In this document: in pieces, positions 52,315 to 61,321 of the stretch
Layout: every line of letters begins with the position of its first letter
How positions within the stretch are numbered: position 1 is the first letter of the stretch
Source: Yersinia hibernica
GTDB lineage: Bacteria; Pseudomonadota; Gammaproteobacteria; Enterobacterales; Enterobacteriaceae
Length of the DNA stretch: 64,000 nucleotides
Assembly (NCBI RefSeq): GCF_004124235.1
Contig: NZ_CP032487.1
Span: forward strand, 1,488,001-1,552,000
Direction: 5' to 3'
The notes under the pieces: model-generated
What the model saw: the letters and a program-made list of their open reading frames with translations, nothing else
The model's database searches: none
What the model was told of the DNA's origin: nothing
Program-made: the position numbers and the translations under genes

Positions 52315-53455
52315 TAATATTATCCCCGTCAATCTTATTCTGACGGCGGCAGGGTTGGGCTACGGTGATTTTTCCAGTGCACTCACTTTTGCTGATCCGT
52401 CAGATTTAGTTGATGGGGGCGAGTTTGCTGCAGATTCATTCCGTGACTATGCATCATTGCCAGAACTTGGCGCTGATTTCCAAACTGACAGTTCGATTTA
52501 TTACATTGCCACCCGCTACTTTGCGCAAATTCCCAAGCCGCCACAAATTACCGTCTGGATGAAAAACGAAGAAAATTCACTGCTGGAAATTGTGAATAGT
52601 GCCACTGACCGTATTTGGCGCTATCACTACTTCTTTAAAGCCAGCGACTTAACCAGCAATGACATTATTCTCCAGTTGGCCGACTGGTCTGATGCCAATA
52701 GTCATCCGGTCTGGTGGACATTTAGCGCTAACGACATTGCTGATCAGAACAAGGTGAATGATGTGGTCTCACTGCTGAAAAGCAAAGGTAACCGCCATGT
52801 GTTTGCAGGCTATAAAACCGCTGGATCCGTCACTACTGACCCGACCCAAGCCTATGCCATGGTGCAATTGGCCGCCGCATTCCATAAGTTCAGGCCAACA
52901 GGGCTAAACACCGCCATTACCGGCGAGTATCAGGTGTTACCAGGAGTCATAGGCGATGATATGGCGACCAGTGCTTACAATGCCTTAAAAGCCAAGAGCG
53001 CAGTGTTTTTTACCAAAATTGAACTGGCCGGGCAAATTGATAATAGCCGGGTGATCAACAGTAAATCGATGTCGTCCTATGGCGAATTTATTGATGATGT
53101 GATCAATCTGGATGTGTTGAAAAACCATATTCAGGTGGACGGCTACAACTACATTGCTAATGTCGGCACCAAGCGCGCACTGACACCACGCGACTATGAC
53201 GGGTTATTGTCTACGATTGCCACCACTTGCAAACGCTTTTTCAATAATGGTGTGCTCGGTACTGGCTCTTATGTTGATCCGGACGATGGCGTGACGAAAG
53301 TGGCTGATTTTGGTTTTGTTATCCGTTCGCGCCCTGAGGATGTCCTTTCGCTGACCTCCGACCAACGCAAAAAACGTGTTTACCCGTTAACCACCCTGTT
53401 AGTGATTTTAGGCCGTGCCGGTCATATCGCTGAAATCAATGCCACCGTGGAGTAA
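52298..53455 (+). CDS. Tail sheath protein (DUF3383 type)
   Basis: 385 residues. The ATG at 52298 (MAYPVDNIIPVNLILTAAGL) gives the family start; an upstream open frame is accidental overlap with the previous gene. FASLPELGADF-like, YYIATRYFAQIPKPPQITVW and the end RVYPLTTLLVILGRAGHIAE fit DUF3383, the contractile sheath family of several myoviruses. This predicts a contractile tail. Confidence 0.85.
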   Translation: MAYPVDNIIPVNLILTAAGLGYGDFSSALTFADPSDLVDGGEFAADSFRDYASLPELGADFQTDSSIYYIATRYFAQIPKPPQITVWMKNEENSLLEIVNSATDRIWRYHYFFKASDLTSNDIILQLADWSDANSHPVWWTFSANDIADQNKVNDVVSLLKSKGNRHVFAGYKTAGSVTTDPTQAYAMVQLAAAFHKFRPTGLNTAITGEYQVLPGVIGDDMATSAYNALKAKSAVFFTKIELAGQIDNSRVINSKSMSSYGEFIDDVINLDVLKNHIQVDGYNYIANVGTKRALTPRDYDGLLSTIATTCKRFFNNGVLGTGSYVDPDDGVTKVADFGFVIRSRPEDVLSLTSDQRKKRVYPLTTLLVILGRAGHIAEINATVE

Positions 53456-53461
53456 TCCCTT

Positions 53462-53866
53462 ATGACCATGCACAGATACGGCGCTGATGGCTCTAACCTC
53501 ACCGTCTTTGGTATCCCGATTGATGATTTTGGTGATACCGACCCACCGATCACCATTGAAGATTTAGAACCCCGCGCCGCGCTAAAGCGCGGTATCGGCG
53601 GCACGTCAGTACGGCTGGACAATAAAACCCGCGCCAAACGGTTGACCATCAACCTGATCCCCGGCTCGGTGCAGGCGCGTCAGTTATTGGCGGTGGAGAA
53701 ATCCGGTATTGATGCCACCTTTACCTTTTCACAGACCGGCACTGATGAACGTTTTGCCGGATTCGACGGCATCATGACTAACCGTGGCTCAGCCACCCGC
53801 GCCGGGAAAAGCGGTGTATCGGATGAACAATTTATTTTTGAATTTGCTGACTCAGAGGAAACCTAA
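53462..53866 (+). CDS. Tail tube protein (DUF3277 type)
   Basis: 134 residues. RYGADGSNLTVFGIPIDDFG, RAALKRGIGGTSVRLDNKTR, AKRLTINLIPGSVQARQLLA match DUF3277, the inner tube partner of DUF3383 sheaths. Six bases after the sheath stop. Confidence 0.83.
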   Translation: MTMHRYGADGSNLTVFGIPIDDFGDTDPPITIEDLEPRAALKRGIGGTSVRLDNKTRAKRLTINLIPGSVQARQLLAVEKSGIDATFTFSQTGTDERFAGFDGIMTNRGSATRAGKSGVSDEQFIFEFADSEET

Positions 53867-53868
53867 TT

Positions 53869-54261
53869 ATGGGGCGTCAAATTGATGTAGTTATCGGTGA
53901 CACCCTTTTTCGCGGGGCAACATCACCGGCCAGAGATCAAGTGGAAATGCTGCAAATTGCCGCTAAGTCTGGTTTGTTACCAGCGATCAATCCCAATGTT
54001 ACGGCAATGGGTATGGCAGCTAGTTTGGCCTCTGTCGATACGATGAGCTTAAACCGCTTGAAAGAGCTGTGTTTTAACAGCGGTAGCATCGTTCGCCAAT
54101 CCGATAACATCCCGGTGGGCGAAAACCTGTTTCAAGATGAAGCCCATAATTATCTGGTATTGCTTGGGCAGGTATTGCGGGAAAATATCGGCCCTTTTTG
54201 GCAACTCAAAAAAGAGGAGGGAAGAAACGCGGAAAACAATCCGCAGAATCCTCCCGCGTAG
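53869..54261 (+). CDS. Tail assembly chaperone (G-like, short form)
   Basis: 130 residues. QIDVVIGDTLFRGATSPARD, EMLQIAAKSGLLPAINPNVT, LFQDEAHNYLVLLGQVLREN. Genes in this place make chaperones for tape-measure assembly, usually in a short and a -1 frameshifted long form. A run of six A then G (54208-54214) near the end and an open -1 frame support that here. Confidence 0.75.
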   Translation: MGRQIDVVIGDTLFRGATSPARDQVEMLQIAAKSGLLPAINPNVTAMGMAASLASVDTMSLNRLKELCFNSGSIVRQSDNIPVGENLFQDEAHNYLVLLGQVLRENIGPFWQLKKEEGRNAENNPQNPPA

Positions 54262-54422
54262 ACTGGTTTTTATGGCGACCTTGCGCCGGTGCCGGGCAAC
54301 ACTGCCCGCCGCTGGCAAGGTGGGCAGATATGCTTGATGGCACTTACACTATTGATGATGTGCAACTGATGCATGATGTGTTGGATGAGATTGTGGCTGT
54401 AGTGGAAAGGGGGCGGGGTTAG
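54213..54422 (+). CDS. -1 frame extension of the tail chaperone (GT-like long form)
   Basis: If ribosomes slip back one base on AAAAAAG (54208-54214), reading continues as RGGKKRGKQSAESSRVDWFL then WRPCAGAGQHCPPLARWADM and LDGTYTIDDVQLMHDVLDEI, giving a fused protein of about 184 residues. The extension has Cys/Trp-rich sequence found in the second part of chaperone pairs in related phages. It has no good independent start (TTG at 54198 or ATG at 54342 only). Confidence 0.65.
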   Translation, partial: RGGKKRGKQSAESSRVDWFLWRPCAGAGQHCPPLARWADMLDGTYTIDDVQLMHDVLDEIVAVVERGRG

Positions 54423-54523
54423 TAATAGGCTGTTATTCTGTATCGTCTATAATGTAAATGAATTGCAAATTTAAAGAGTAAAACATACTATATTTATGGA
54501 TATTAAATATAAGGATATTATGA

Positions 54524-55102
54524 GTGAAAGAGATCAGTGGAGAAAAATGGGTTTCTCGTTTTCAGGGAAGTGCTTCAACCCAATCATTAAGCCCGTCATT
54601 TAAAATAAGTGTTGACAATTTCATATCTGAATTAACAAAGTCGGGTGCGACAGTCATTATATCAGCAACATTAAGACCACCTGAAAGAGCTTATTTGATG
54701 CATTGGTCTTGGAAAATATCAAGAAACCTTGCCAAGCCTGAAGATGTACCGGAAAAAACCGGTATCAGCATTCAATGGGCACATAAAAAGAGCGATGGCA
54801 GTATAGACACTGCGAAAAGCATTAAAGCCGCACAGGATATGGTCAGAGCGTACGGGATGACAGGACTTAATGTTGCTCCATCATTAAAAAGCAGACATAC
54901 CGAAGGCAATGCTATAGATATGAATATCTCATGGATGGGTGATTTAAAAATAAAAAATAAAAAAGGGGAAGATGTCTTAATTAAGAGTTTTCCCAAAGAT
55001 GGGATGAATACAGAACTCCATGCCGTAGGGAAAAGTTTTGGTATTATAAAATACCATGGTGGTTCCAAAGATAGACCTCATTGGTCAACAGATGGTAGAT
55101 AA
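54524..55102 (+). CDS. M15-type peptidase-like protein (cargo in tail operon)
   Basis: 192 residues, AT-rich. The C-terminal half has KSRHTEGNAIDMNISW (His and Asp zinc ligands spaced as in SxHxxGxAxD) and DRPHWSTDGR (second His), the signature of M15 D-Ala-D-Ala or L-Ala-D-Glu peptidases that cut cell-wall peptides. No signal peptide. It starts at a GTG with AAGGA 8 bases upstream. It lies between the chaperone and tape-measure genes, where phages rarely carry extra genes, and is followed by a lipoprotein. Confidence 0.75.
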   Translation: MKEISGEKWVSRFQGSASTQSLSPSFKISVDNFISELTKSGATVIISATLRPPERAYLMHWSWKISRNLAKPEDVPEKTGISIQWAHKKSDGSIDTAKSIKAAQDMVRAYGMTGLNVAPSLKSRHTEGNAIDMNISWMGDLKIKNKKGEDVLIKSFPKDGMNTELHAVGKSFGIIKYHGGSKDRPHWSTDGR

Positions 55103-55103
55103 T

Positions 55104-55388
55104 ATGAAGAAAATGATTGTTTTTATTTTGCCATTTATTCTTTTACTTGGATGCTCCCATGCTGCTGAAAAATACCCGGCTGATATTAGCGAGTTTTTAA
55201 AAATAGCAGATGAATGCCAATATCTTGCTGGCGAATGGGACTCATCAATCCCCAAAGAACGGCAAATTGCCATAGCGAAAGAAGTCAATGTTACTTGCCC
55301 TAAAGCAACTGAATTGCAAAAAAAATTAAGCACCAAATACCAAGAGAATAAGCAATTGCTAGAAGTCATTAATGATTATGACTTCTAA
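55104..55388 (+). CDS. Lipoprotein paired with the M15-type peptidase
   Basis: 94 residues. Signal MKKMIVFILPFILLLGC with lipobox LLGC (lipidated Cys17). The mature part (about 77 residues) is helical, with two further cysteines (DECQYLAG and VTCPKATE). Not recognised. It begins one base after the peptidase stop (a longer start at 55092 overlaps it). A periplasm-facing lipoprotein next to a wall peptidase could be an inhibitor/immunity protein; this is inference. Confidence 0.7.
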   Translation: MKKMIVFILPFILLLGCSHAAEKYPADISEFLKIADECQYLAGEWDSSIPKERQIAIAKEVNVTCPKATELQKKLSTKYQENKQLLEVINDYDF

Positions 55389-55457
55389 TAGCGTCATGGT
55401 GACTGTGCCGAACTGATTGTTACAGTAAACACAATTATAAGTACCCATACGAGTATC

Positions 55458-55483
55458 AAACCCGCCACTGCGCGGGTTTTTTT
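55458..55483 (+). terminator. Terminator before the tape-measure gene
   Basis: AAACCCGC / GCGGGTTT, 8-bp stem with a 6-base loop, seven T in total. It closes the peptidase-lipoprotein segment. Confidence 0.85.
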
Positions 55484-55505
55484 ATACCTAAAAGATGAGG
55501 TTTCC

Positions 55506-57170
55506 ATGTCAGAGACGATTGATTCTCTATTGGTTTCCCTTGGCCTGGAAACAGATGCAAAGAGCTTTCAAACCGCCAATGATGCCGTTAAAGGGATTAA
55601 AGACGGCATATTGCAACTGGCCGCCGCAGCCGGTACCGGTGTTGGGTTAAAAGCCCTGACTGCGGATTTATCTGCCTCAGTATTAGAAATGGACAGGCTG
55701 AGTAAGATTACCAACTTTACCGTTAAACAGATCGATGGTCTGCGCTACGCGATGCGTAGCCTTGGTCTTAGCCCGGATGCGGCTAATCAGATTGTGCAGA
55801 AAATCCCTGACCTGCAACAGCGTGCCAGACAAGGGGAGTTAGGCGATAAAGCCTATTGGAATGGTGCATTTAACCCTACGGAATTTGCCAATAAAACCGG
55901 CATGGACTCGCTCAAGTATCTTATAGATGCTTACGGCAAAATGGATAATGACCAGCGGAGAAATCTGCGCAGTGGAATTGGCAGCGGTGATAATGATCCT
56001 TTTACCCGCTTACTGGAAGGCGGTAGCAAGGGGCTTAATGCCTCATTGAAAAATTTTGAAGAGTTATATAAACCGCTCGATCCCAAGCTTATTGATTCTG
56101 CCAACGAGTTTAATAAAGAGATGGCGGATTTGGCGACTAACTTTGACAATCTGGCCCGTTCGATGGGGGGCGACTTACTGCCAATCATCAATGCGTTATT
56201 AGAAAGTATTAATCAGTTTATTAAAGAAAACCCCGAAGTCTCAAAAGCGATTCTAACTGCTGCCGGTCTGGCCGGTACCGCTGGTGCAGTAAAGTTTGTC
56301 GGCGGCATGCTACCTGGCGGCGGTAAGCCACCCGCAGGTGCTGCTGGTGGGCGCGGCTGGTTGTCACGCTTGTTGGTCAATCCGGTCACCATCGGCGCGG
56401 CGGCGACATTAACGCCCGGTAATATTTTTACCAGTGCCGACGATGCCAAAGCTATGAGTAATCCCGAAGCGCTTAAACGCCAGAACTGGGCTAAAAATAA
56501 CCCCGGCGTGCCTTACCCCAGTGATACCAGTGACCTTAATAATCTGGTTGATGATCCTAACGTTCGCCAGTATCTGGAGGTGCTATCCAAAGCTGAGGGA
56601 ACCGCCAGTTATGCCAATTCTGGCTATAACACGATGTTTGGCGGCGACCAATTCTATGACAACAGTGACCACCCACGGCAATTAAAAGATTTCACGCAAA
56701 CAGACGGCACTAAAAATAAAACCTCGGCTGCCGGGCGCTATCAGTTCACCAGCAGCTCTTGGGATGATGCCGCCAAAGCGCTTAATCTGACCGACTTTTC
56801 ACCACGCAGTCAGGATCTCGCCGCACTGTTTCTGATTCAACGTGCCGGTCAGTTAGAAAATGTGACGAACGGGAATTTTGCTGATGCCACCAGCGGGCTT
56901 GGCGGTGTGTGGGCCTCGCTCCCTTCATCAAATTACGCCCAGCCTAAACGTTCATGGGAAGAGATTCAGGGCTACAGCGACCGCCAGAATACCCCTATGC
57001 AAGCAGTCGCCGCATCCGCACCCCGTGGTGATGTCAGGCTGGAGCAACACAATATTATTAATGTGGGTACCGTGGGCGGTGATAGCGAATCCATCCGTGA
57101 CGGGGTGTTACAGGCCACTACTCAACTGGCCCAGCAAGCACGGGACATGATGCATACGGAGCACTACTGA
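55506..57170 (+). CDS. Tape-measure protein with muramidase domain
   Basis: 554 residues, short for a tape measure, so the tail is short. Residues 1-245 are helical (LLVSLGLETDAKSFQTANDA, AVKGIKDGILQLAAAAGTGV). A hydrophobic Gly/Ala region spans 245-305. About 350-470 form a GH24/GH104-like lysozyme (YLEVLSKAEGTASYANSGYN, AAGRYQFTSSSWDDAAKALN) with a likely catalytic Glu in SKAEGT. It should digest peptidoglycan during DNA entry. Stop overlaps the next start. Confidence 0.85.
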   Translation: MSETIDSLLVSLGLETDAKSFQTANDAVKGIKDGILQLAAAAGTGVGLKALTADLSASVLEMDRLSKITNFTVKQIDGLRYAMRSLGLSPDAANQIVQKIPDLQQRARQGELGDKAYWNGAFNPTEFANKTGMDSLKYLIDAYGKMDNDQRRNLRSGIGSGDNDPFTRLLEGGSKGLNASLKNFEELYKPLDPKLIDSANEFNKEMADLATNFDNLARSMGGDLLPIINALLESINQFIKENPEVSKAILTAAGLAGTAGAVKFVGGMLPGGGKPPAGAAGGRGWLSRLLVNPVTIGAAATLTPGNIFTSADDAKAMSNPEALKRQNWAKNNPGVPYPSDTSDLNNLVDDPNVRQYLEVLSKAEGTASYANSGYNTMFGGDQFYDNSDHPRQLKDFTQTDGTKNKTSAAGRYQFTSSSWDDAAKALNLTDFSPRSQDLAALFLIQRAGQLENVTNGNFADATSGLGGVWASLPSSNYAQPKRSWEEIQGYSDRQNTPMQAVAASAPRGDVRLEQHNIINVGTVGGDSESIRDGVLQATTQLAQQARDMMHTEHY

Positions 57171-57838
57171 TGGCTATTACCGGACTATTTACCCGTAACC
57201 GACCGAAAATCGGCAATCTCTATTTTGATGCATTACTGGAAGAATCGAGCGAACTGCGTACTGATGTCAGTGAGTTTCCGCTGGAAGACGCCAATACCGC
57301 CCACGATAACGCGGTTACCCGCGCGCTGGCGCTAACCATGATTATCGGTGTATCCGATAACTGGTTTCGTGAACTGCTGGCCCAGCAAGATAGCAGCATT
57401 GCAGGACTACTGGGGGCCGGAGCCAGTATCACTACTGGTATGGCGGCCAGTTTGCTTTCTGGCCGGGCGGCGGCGCTGGCAGGGGTGGCTGCTTCGGTTG
57501 GCACCAGTCTGTATTCCGGCAGTTTGGGATCACAATCGCGCTCAACCCGTTCGCAAAATTTACTCGAGCAATTGCGTGAATTACAGCGTTCACATACGCC
57601 GTTCGAATTAGTGGCCAGTCGGGGGGCCGCCTATAAAAACTGTCTGATCATCAACACCCGCACCCAATTGAAAAAAGAGAATGAGGGCGGGTTGGAGATT
57701 GTGGTTGAACTGTTGCAACTCAATATTATTTACGACACCGTTGCTGAAACCAATGACAATTTGCCCTATGGCGATAGTGCTGCCACTCAGGGGCAACGTG
57801 AATACTCATTTGGAGAAGTTTTTGTCGAGGCCACGTAA
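57170..57838 (+). CDS. Tail/baseplate protein (222 residues)
   Basis: LFTRNRPKIGNLYFDALLEE, then a Gly/Ala-rich middle (LLGAGASITTGMAASLLSGR) and RSHTPFELVASRGAAYKNCL, IVVELLQLNIIY. Resembles baseplate proteins following the tape measure in phages with small contractile tails. The exact family was not named. One-base overlaps on both sides. Confidence 0.7.
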   Translation: MAITGLFTRNRPKIGNLYFDALLEESSELRTDVSEFPLEDANTAHDNAVTRALALTMIIGVSDNWFRELLAQQDSSIAGLLGAGASITTGMAASLLSGRAAALAGVAASVGTSLYSGSLGSQSRSTRSQNLLEQLRELQRSHTPFELVASRGAAYKNCLIINTRTQLKKENEGGLEIVVELLQLNIIYDTVAETNDNLPYGDSAATQGQREYSFGEVFVEAT

Positions 57839-58128
57839 TGAAAGTTATCCCATTAAATAATGGTTACGCGGTGCAGCGTTTCCGAGTGCAATTAAATAAT
57901 CACTATCTGGTATTTCGTTTGCACTGGCTCACCCGTTTTAATTATTTCTGTGTCGATATTTATGAACAGGATGAGCCGGTAGTTTTGGGGCGTGCTTTGC
58001 ATATTGGCGTTAATTTATTGGCTGGACTCAATACCGATATTGGTGTGCTGATATTAGTCGGGGAGACTCCGACTATCGCCAACCTTGGCATTAATAATCG
58101 CCTGACATGGTACCCCGATAATGAGTAG
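57838..58128 (+). CDS. Baseplate plug-like protein (DUF6983-like)
   Basis: 96 residues, beta-rich. IPLNNGYAVQRFRVQLNNHY, LVFRLHWLTRFNYFCVDIYE and LGRALHIGVNLLAGL match the small proteins that plug the tail tube above the hub. Overlaps the hub gene by eight bases. Confidence 0.7.
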   Translation: MKVIPLNNGYAVQRFRVQLNNHYLVFRLHWLTRFNYFCVDIYEQDEPVVLGRALHIGVNLLAGLNTDIGVLILVGETPTIANLGINNRLTWYPDNE

Positions 58129-59014
58129 CTATTTTGGCCGTAATTACTTACTGACCATTACCCCGGTGAGTGGTGATGAACTTACCTATCAGCCGCCATT
58201 AGAGATCCGTTTTGCTGTCGATAATACCCCGCAGAATGTTGATGCCACCGCCAGAATTACCCTTTACGGTATTTCGGCCCGCACCCGCGCCTTGATCCAG
58301 CGCTATGACGACAAAGAAAAGCGTTATGGCAACCTGGTATTAAAAGCCGGTTATGGCGACAACATCGGCACGATATTCAGCGGACGCATTCACAATGTCG
58401 AAGTGGTCAAAGAGGGGGTAAATACCTGCCTGCGGCTATATTGCCGCACGATTGGGCTGGCATGGAATACCACGATATTTAAAACCTGGGGCGCGAATAC
58501 GCCTGCCATTGAAATGCTCAAAGATGTCGCAGCGGCTTTTGGGCTTGATGTTGAAGTGATTGGTGACTTTTCCGACTTACCGCGTTTTGCCACTTCCTAT
58601 AATTCCGGTGGCCGCTTGTGTCGCGATATTCTCGATAGCGTAAAAGATGACTGGAAATATTACTGGATGATCACGCCATCACGAGTGTTATTAGCCAGAG
58701 AGGGTGCTGCCAGAAAATGGGCGACTCATGAGATCACCGCTAAAAATGGTATGGAAAGTGTCCCGCGTTGGTATCTCAGCACTATGGAAATTGACGTCAA
58801 AATGAATCATCAAATTCAGCCGGCTGATGTGATTAATGTCACCTCAAGTTTTTGGACGATCAATTTCAGCGGCATGTATAACTCCGACCTCAATAATCTG
58901 GCGAATATTCAGCAGCAGACCGGCCAGTTTAATGTGCTGCGTACCTACCACGAAGGTACTTTATGGGGTGATACGTGGAAAACCACGCTGATCAGTCAAT
59001 GGCGTATGCCCTGA
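58121..59014 (+). CDS. Baseplate hub protein (gp27/gpD-like)
   Basis: 297 residues. YLLTITPVSGDELTYQPPLE, IRFAVDNTPQNVDATARITL, YGNLVLKAGYGDNIGTIFSG, then LYCRTIGLAWNTT. The layout is that of hub proteins which hold the central spike. It lies directly upstream of the spike gene. Confidence 0.8.
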   Translation: MSSYFGRNYLLTITPVSGDELTYQPPLEIRFAVDNTPQNVDATARITLYGISARTRALIQRYDDKEKRYGNLVLKAGYGDNIGTIFSGRIHNVEVVKEGVNTCLRLYCRTIGLAWNTTIFKTWGANTPAIEMLKDVAAAFGLDVEVIGDFSDLPRFATSYNSGGRLCRDILDSVKDDWKYYWMITPSRVLLAREGAARKWATHEITAKNGMESVPRWYLSTMEIDVKMNHQIQPADVINVTSSFWTINFSGMYNSDLNNLANIQQQTGQFNVLRTYHEGTLWGDTWKTTLISQWRMP

Positions 59015-59018
59015 GGTA

Positions 59019-59699
59019 ATGATGATTGAGAGCAACCCGCTGTATACCACCATGATGCTGCTCAAGCGCGATATGGTGCGTGACCTGATGATCGGCATGC
59101 CCGGCAAAGTCATTAGCTATAACGCCGATCAGCAACGCGCAGTGGTGGAGTGTGGCATTCAGCGTCATATCGGTGACGGTCAATTTAAGACACTCCCCGT
59201 TATCGAACATGTGCCGGTGCAATTTTCTGGCAGTGCAGAATGGACGGTTTTTCATGAATTACCCGCGGGTACCGAGGGTTATATTCATTTCAGCCAACGT
59301 TCTATCGACAATTGGCTCAGTCAGGGGGGGCCGGTAGCACCACTGGATGCACGGATGTTTAATCCGTCCGATGCTTTCTTTGCCCCCGGTTACCGCTCAC
59401 AGCAAACCGCGATTGCGGGCTTGCCGACCGAGGGGATTGGTTTAACTAACAAAAGTGGCGGGGTGCGCATTCACCTCACTGATAGTGGAATGACTTTGAC
59501 GGCTGGCGGTACCTCATTGGCGCTTACCGAATCTGGCATGAGTTATAGCGGCCCTGAATTTACCAATAATGGGCAAACCACCCTTAATGGTCGTACTGAG
59601 GTCACTCAAGGTGGCTTGGCGGTTGGCGAACTGGAAGTTGGCGACCACGACCACGGCGGCGTGCAACACGGCAATGATCGCACTGATGGGCCGCAATAG
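59019..59699 (+). CDS. Baseplate spike (Gp138-type)
   Basis: 226 residues. The N-terminal OB-like domain (MIGMPGKVISYNADQQRAVV) and PVQFSGSAEWTVFHELPAGT, EGYIHFSQRSIDNWL match Gp138 spikes. The C-terminal repeats (LTDSGMTLTAGGTSLALTES) form the trimeric beta-helix. The tip carries GDHDHGG, a His cluster that may hold a metal ion. It pierces the outer membrane. Confidence 0.85.
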   Translation: MMIESNPLYTTMMLLKRDMVRDLMIGMPGKVISYNADQQRAVVECGIQRHIGDGQFKTLPVIEHVPVQFSGSAEWTVFHELPAGTEGYIHFSQRSIDNWLSQGGPVAPLDARMFNPSDAFFAPGYRSQQTAIAGLPTEGIGLTNKSGGVRIHLTDSGMTLTAGGTSLALTESGMSYSGPEFTNNGQTTLNGRTEVTQGGLAVGELEVGDHDHGGVQHGNDRTDGPQ

Positions 59700-59771
59700 C
59701 TCATTACCCTGATTGAATCCTACCTATTATCGCCCTGGCTTATGCCGGGGCTTTTTGTTTCCGGAGGCATT

Positions 59772-60122
59772 GTGATCCGCAATTTCCAAGATGGTGACAT
59801 TGTTACCCACGGCAGCCAGTTTGCTAACGGTAAAGAAGAAACCCGGCAAGCCATGATCTGCTGCCTGCGGTTATTTCTTGGCGAGTATTTTCTTGATGCC
59901 ACCGAGGGAACGCCGTGGTTCCAAAGCATATTGGGCAAAACCTCACGCGATATTGCCGAAGCCAATATTAAACAGCGCTTATTGGCGGCCAAAGGCGTGC
60001 TGACCATTAACCGCTTTGAAATGGATCTCGATATGAAGAATCGCAAAATAACGATATTTGCCGCGGTGATTGATATTAATAACGACGCATTTGATTTCCT
60101 GTTCACGGAGGATCTTATCTAA
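59772..60122 (+). CDS. Baseplate wedge protein (gp25-like)
   Basis: 116 residues from the GTG at 59772, which has GGAGG six bases upstream; the frame is open from 59742. FLGEYFLDATEGTPWFQSIL, NIKQRLLAAKGVLTINRFEM are typical of the W/gp25-like wedge family in Mu- and P2-like and related tails. Overlaps the J-like gene by one base. Confidence 0.82.
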   Translation: MIRNFQDGDIVTHGSQFANGKEETRQAMICCLRLFLGEYFLDATEGTPWFQSILGKTSRDIAEANIKQRLLAAKGVLTINRFEMDLDMKNRKITIFAAVIDINNDAFDFLFTEDLI

Positions 60123-61321
60123 TGGCAACCATTAATCGTGACGGGGCCAGCGGCACCACGCTGAGTGAATATCTGGATACTATGCGCCAGCGTTATCTTG
60201 CTATTGATGATGGCTGGAATATTAACCCGGAATCACCAGATGGTATGGCAATAGCGGTCTGGTGTGAGGCATTAGCTAATTTGGATGAAGCGGTAATTAA
60301 TGCCTATCATGCAGCCGATCCCAATTCAGCGATTGACCAACAATTAGACCGCATTGCTGCGTTCGCTGGAATCAAACGCAAAAGTGCGACCTATTCAACT
60401 GCCACCGTTAATTTTAGCGGTATCGCTTTTACGCCGATCAATGCCGGGACATTAATCAGAAATAGGGCGACTAATACCTTATGGGCGACCGATGGTGATG
60501 TTGTTACTGACGCGGCAGGGAATGCGACGGTGAATGTTACTTGTACGCTGGCAGGGGCGCAGGGGGCCAATAGTCATAATCTGACCATTATTGCCACACC
60601 GATCGGCGGCATTACGGTGGTGACAAATAACACTGCAGCGTCAATGGGATTGGATAAAGAAACCAATAACGCATTTCGCATCCGGCGCAATGAATCAGTG
60701 GCGTTACCTGGCTCCAATCAGATTGATAATATTTATGCGGCGCTGGTGAATATTGATGATGTTAAACGGGCGCGGATTTATGAAAATTTTGAGGATCAAG
60801 CCGACGAGAATGGGGTGCTCGGTCACTCAATGGCGATATTTGTTGATGGTGGCAGCATCGAGGATGTTATTAACAGTATTGCCATCAATAAAAGCCCCGG
60901 TTGTGGGTTAAACCGTTATAACACTTTCCCCAATAAAATCTCGTTGGATACTGTTACCCCAAAAGGTAACCCGATCACCGTAACCTTTTTTCGCCCCCAA
61001 CTAATACCGGTTTATGTACGGGTAGAGATCGCCAGTAATAGCGAATTTATTGACGAAGAGATAAAACAGGCGATTGTCGATTACAGCATTACCGGTTTTG
61101 ATCAGACCAATGGCTTTTCTAAGTTGGGCTTTAAAATTGGTGAAAGTATTGGTGCGGGCCGTTTATTTACCCCAGTCAATTATCTGGTGGCCGGTAATGG
61201 TTTTGTGAATGTGATTACCGTCGGTACAGCAGCGGAGCAGGTTAATGAGAATGCAGTAAGAATAGCCTTTAATCAGCTCGGGGTGTTCAGTACTGAGAAT
61301 ATCGAGGTGGTCTATGTATAA
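60122..61321 (+). CDS. Baseplate J-like protein
   Basis: 399 residues. TLSEYLDTMRQRYLAIDDGW, NINPESPDGMAIAVWCEALA, QQLDRIAAFAGIKRKSATYS, TVNFSGIAFTPINAGTLIRN and ETNNAFRIRRNESVALPGSN match the Baseplate_J family (P2 gpJ, T4 gp6-like), which forms the outer wedge ring. Eight-base overlap with the next gene. Confidence 0.9.
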   Translation: MATINRDGASGTTLSEYLDTMRQRYLAIDDGWNINPESPDGMAIAVWCEALANLDEAVINAYHAADPNSAIDQQLDRIAAFAGIKRKSATYSTATVNFSGIAFTPINAGTLIRNRATNTLWATDGDVVTDAAGNATVNVTCTLAGAQGANSHNLTIIATPIGGITVVTNNTAASMGLDKETNNAFRIRRNESVALPGSNQIDNIYAALVNIDDVKRARIYENFEDQADENGVLGHSMAIFVDGGSIEDVINSIAINKSPGCGLNRYNTFPNKISLDTVTPKGNPITVTFFRPQLIPVYVRVEIASNSEFIDEEIKQAIVDYSITGFDQTNGFSKLGFKIGESIGAGRLFTPVNYLVAGNGFVNVITVGTAAEQVNENAVRIAFNQLGVFSTENIEVVYV

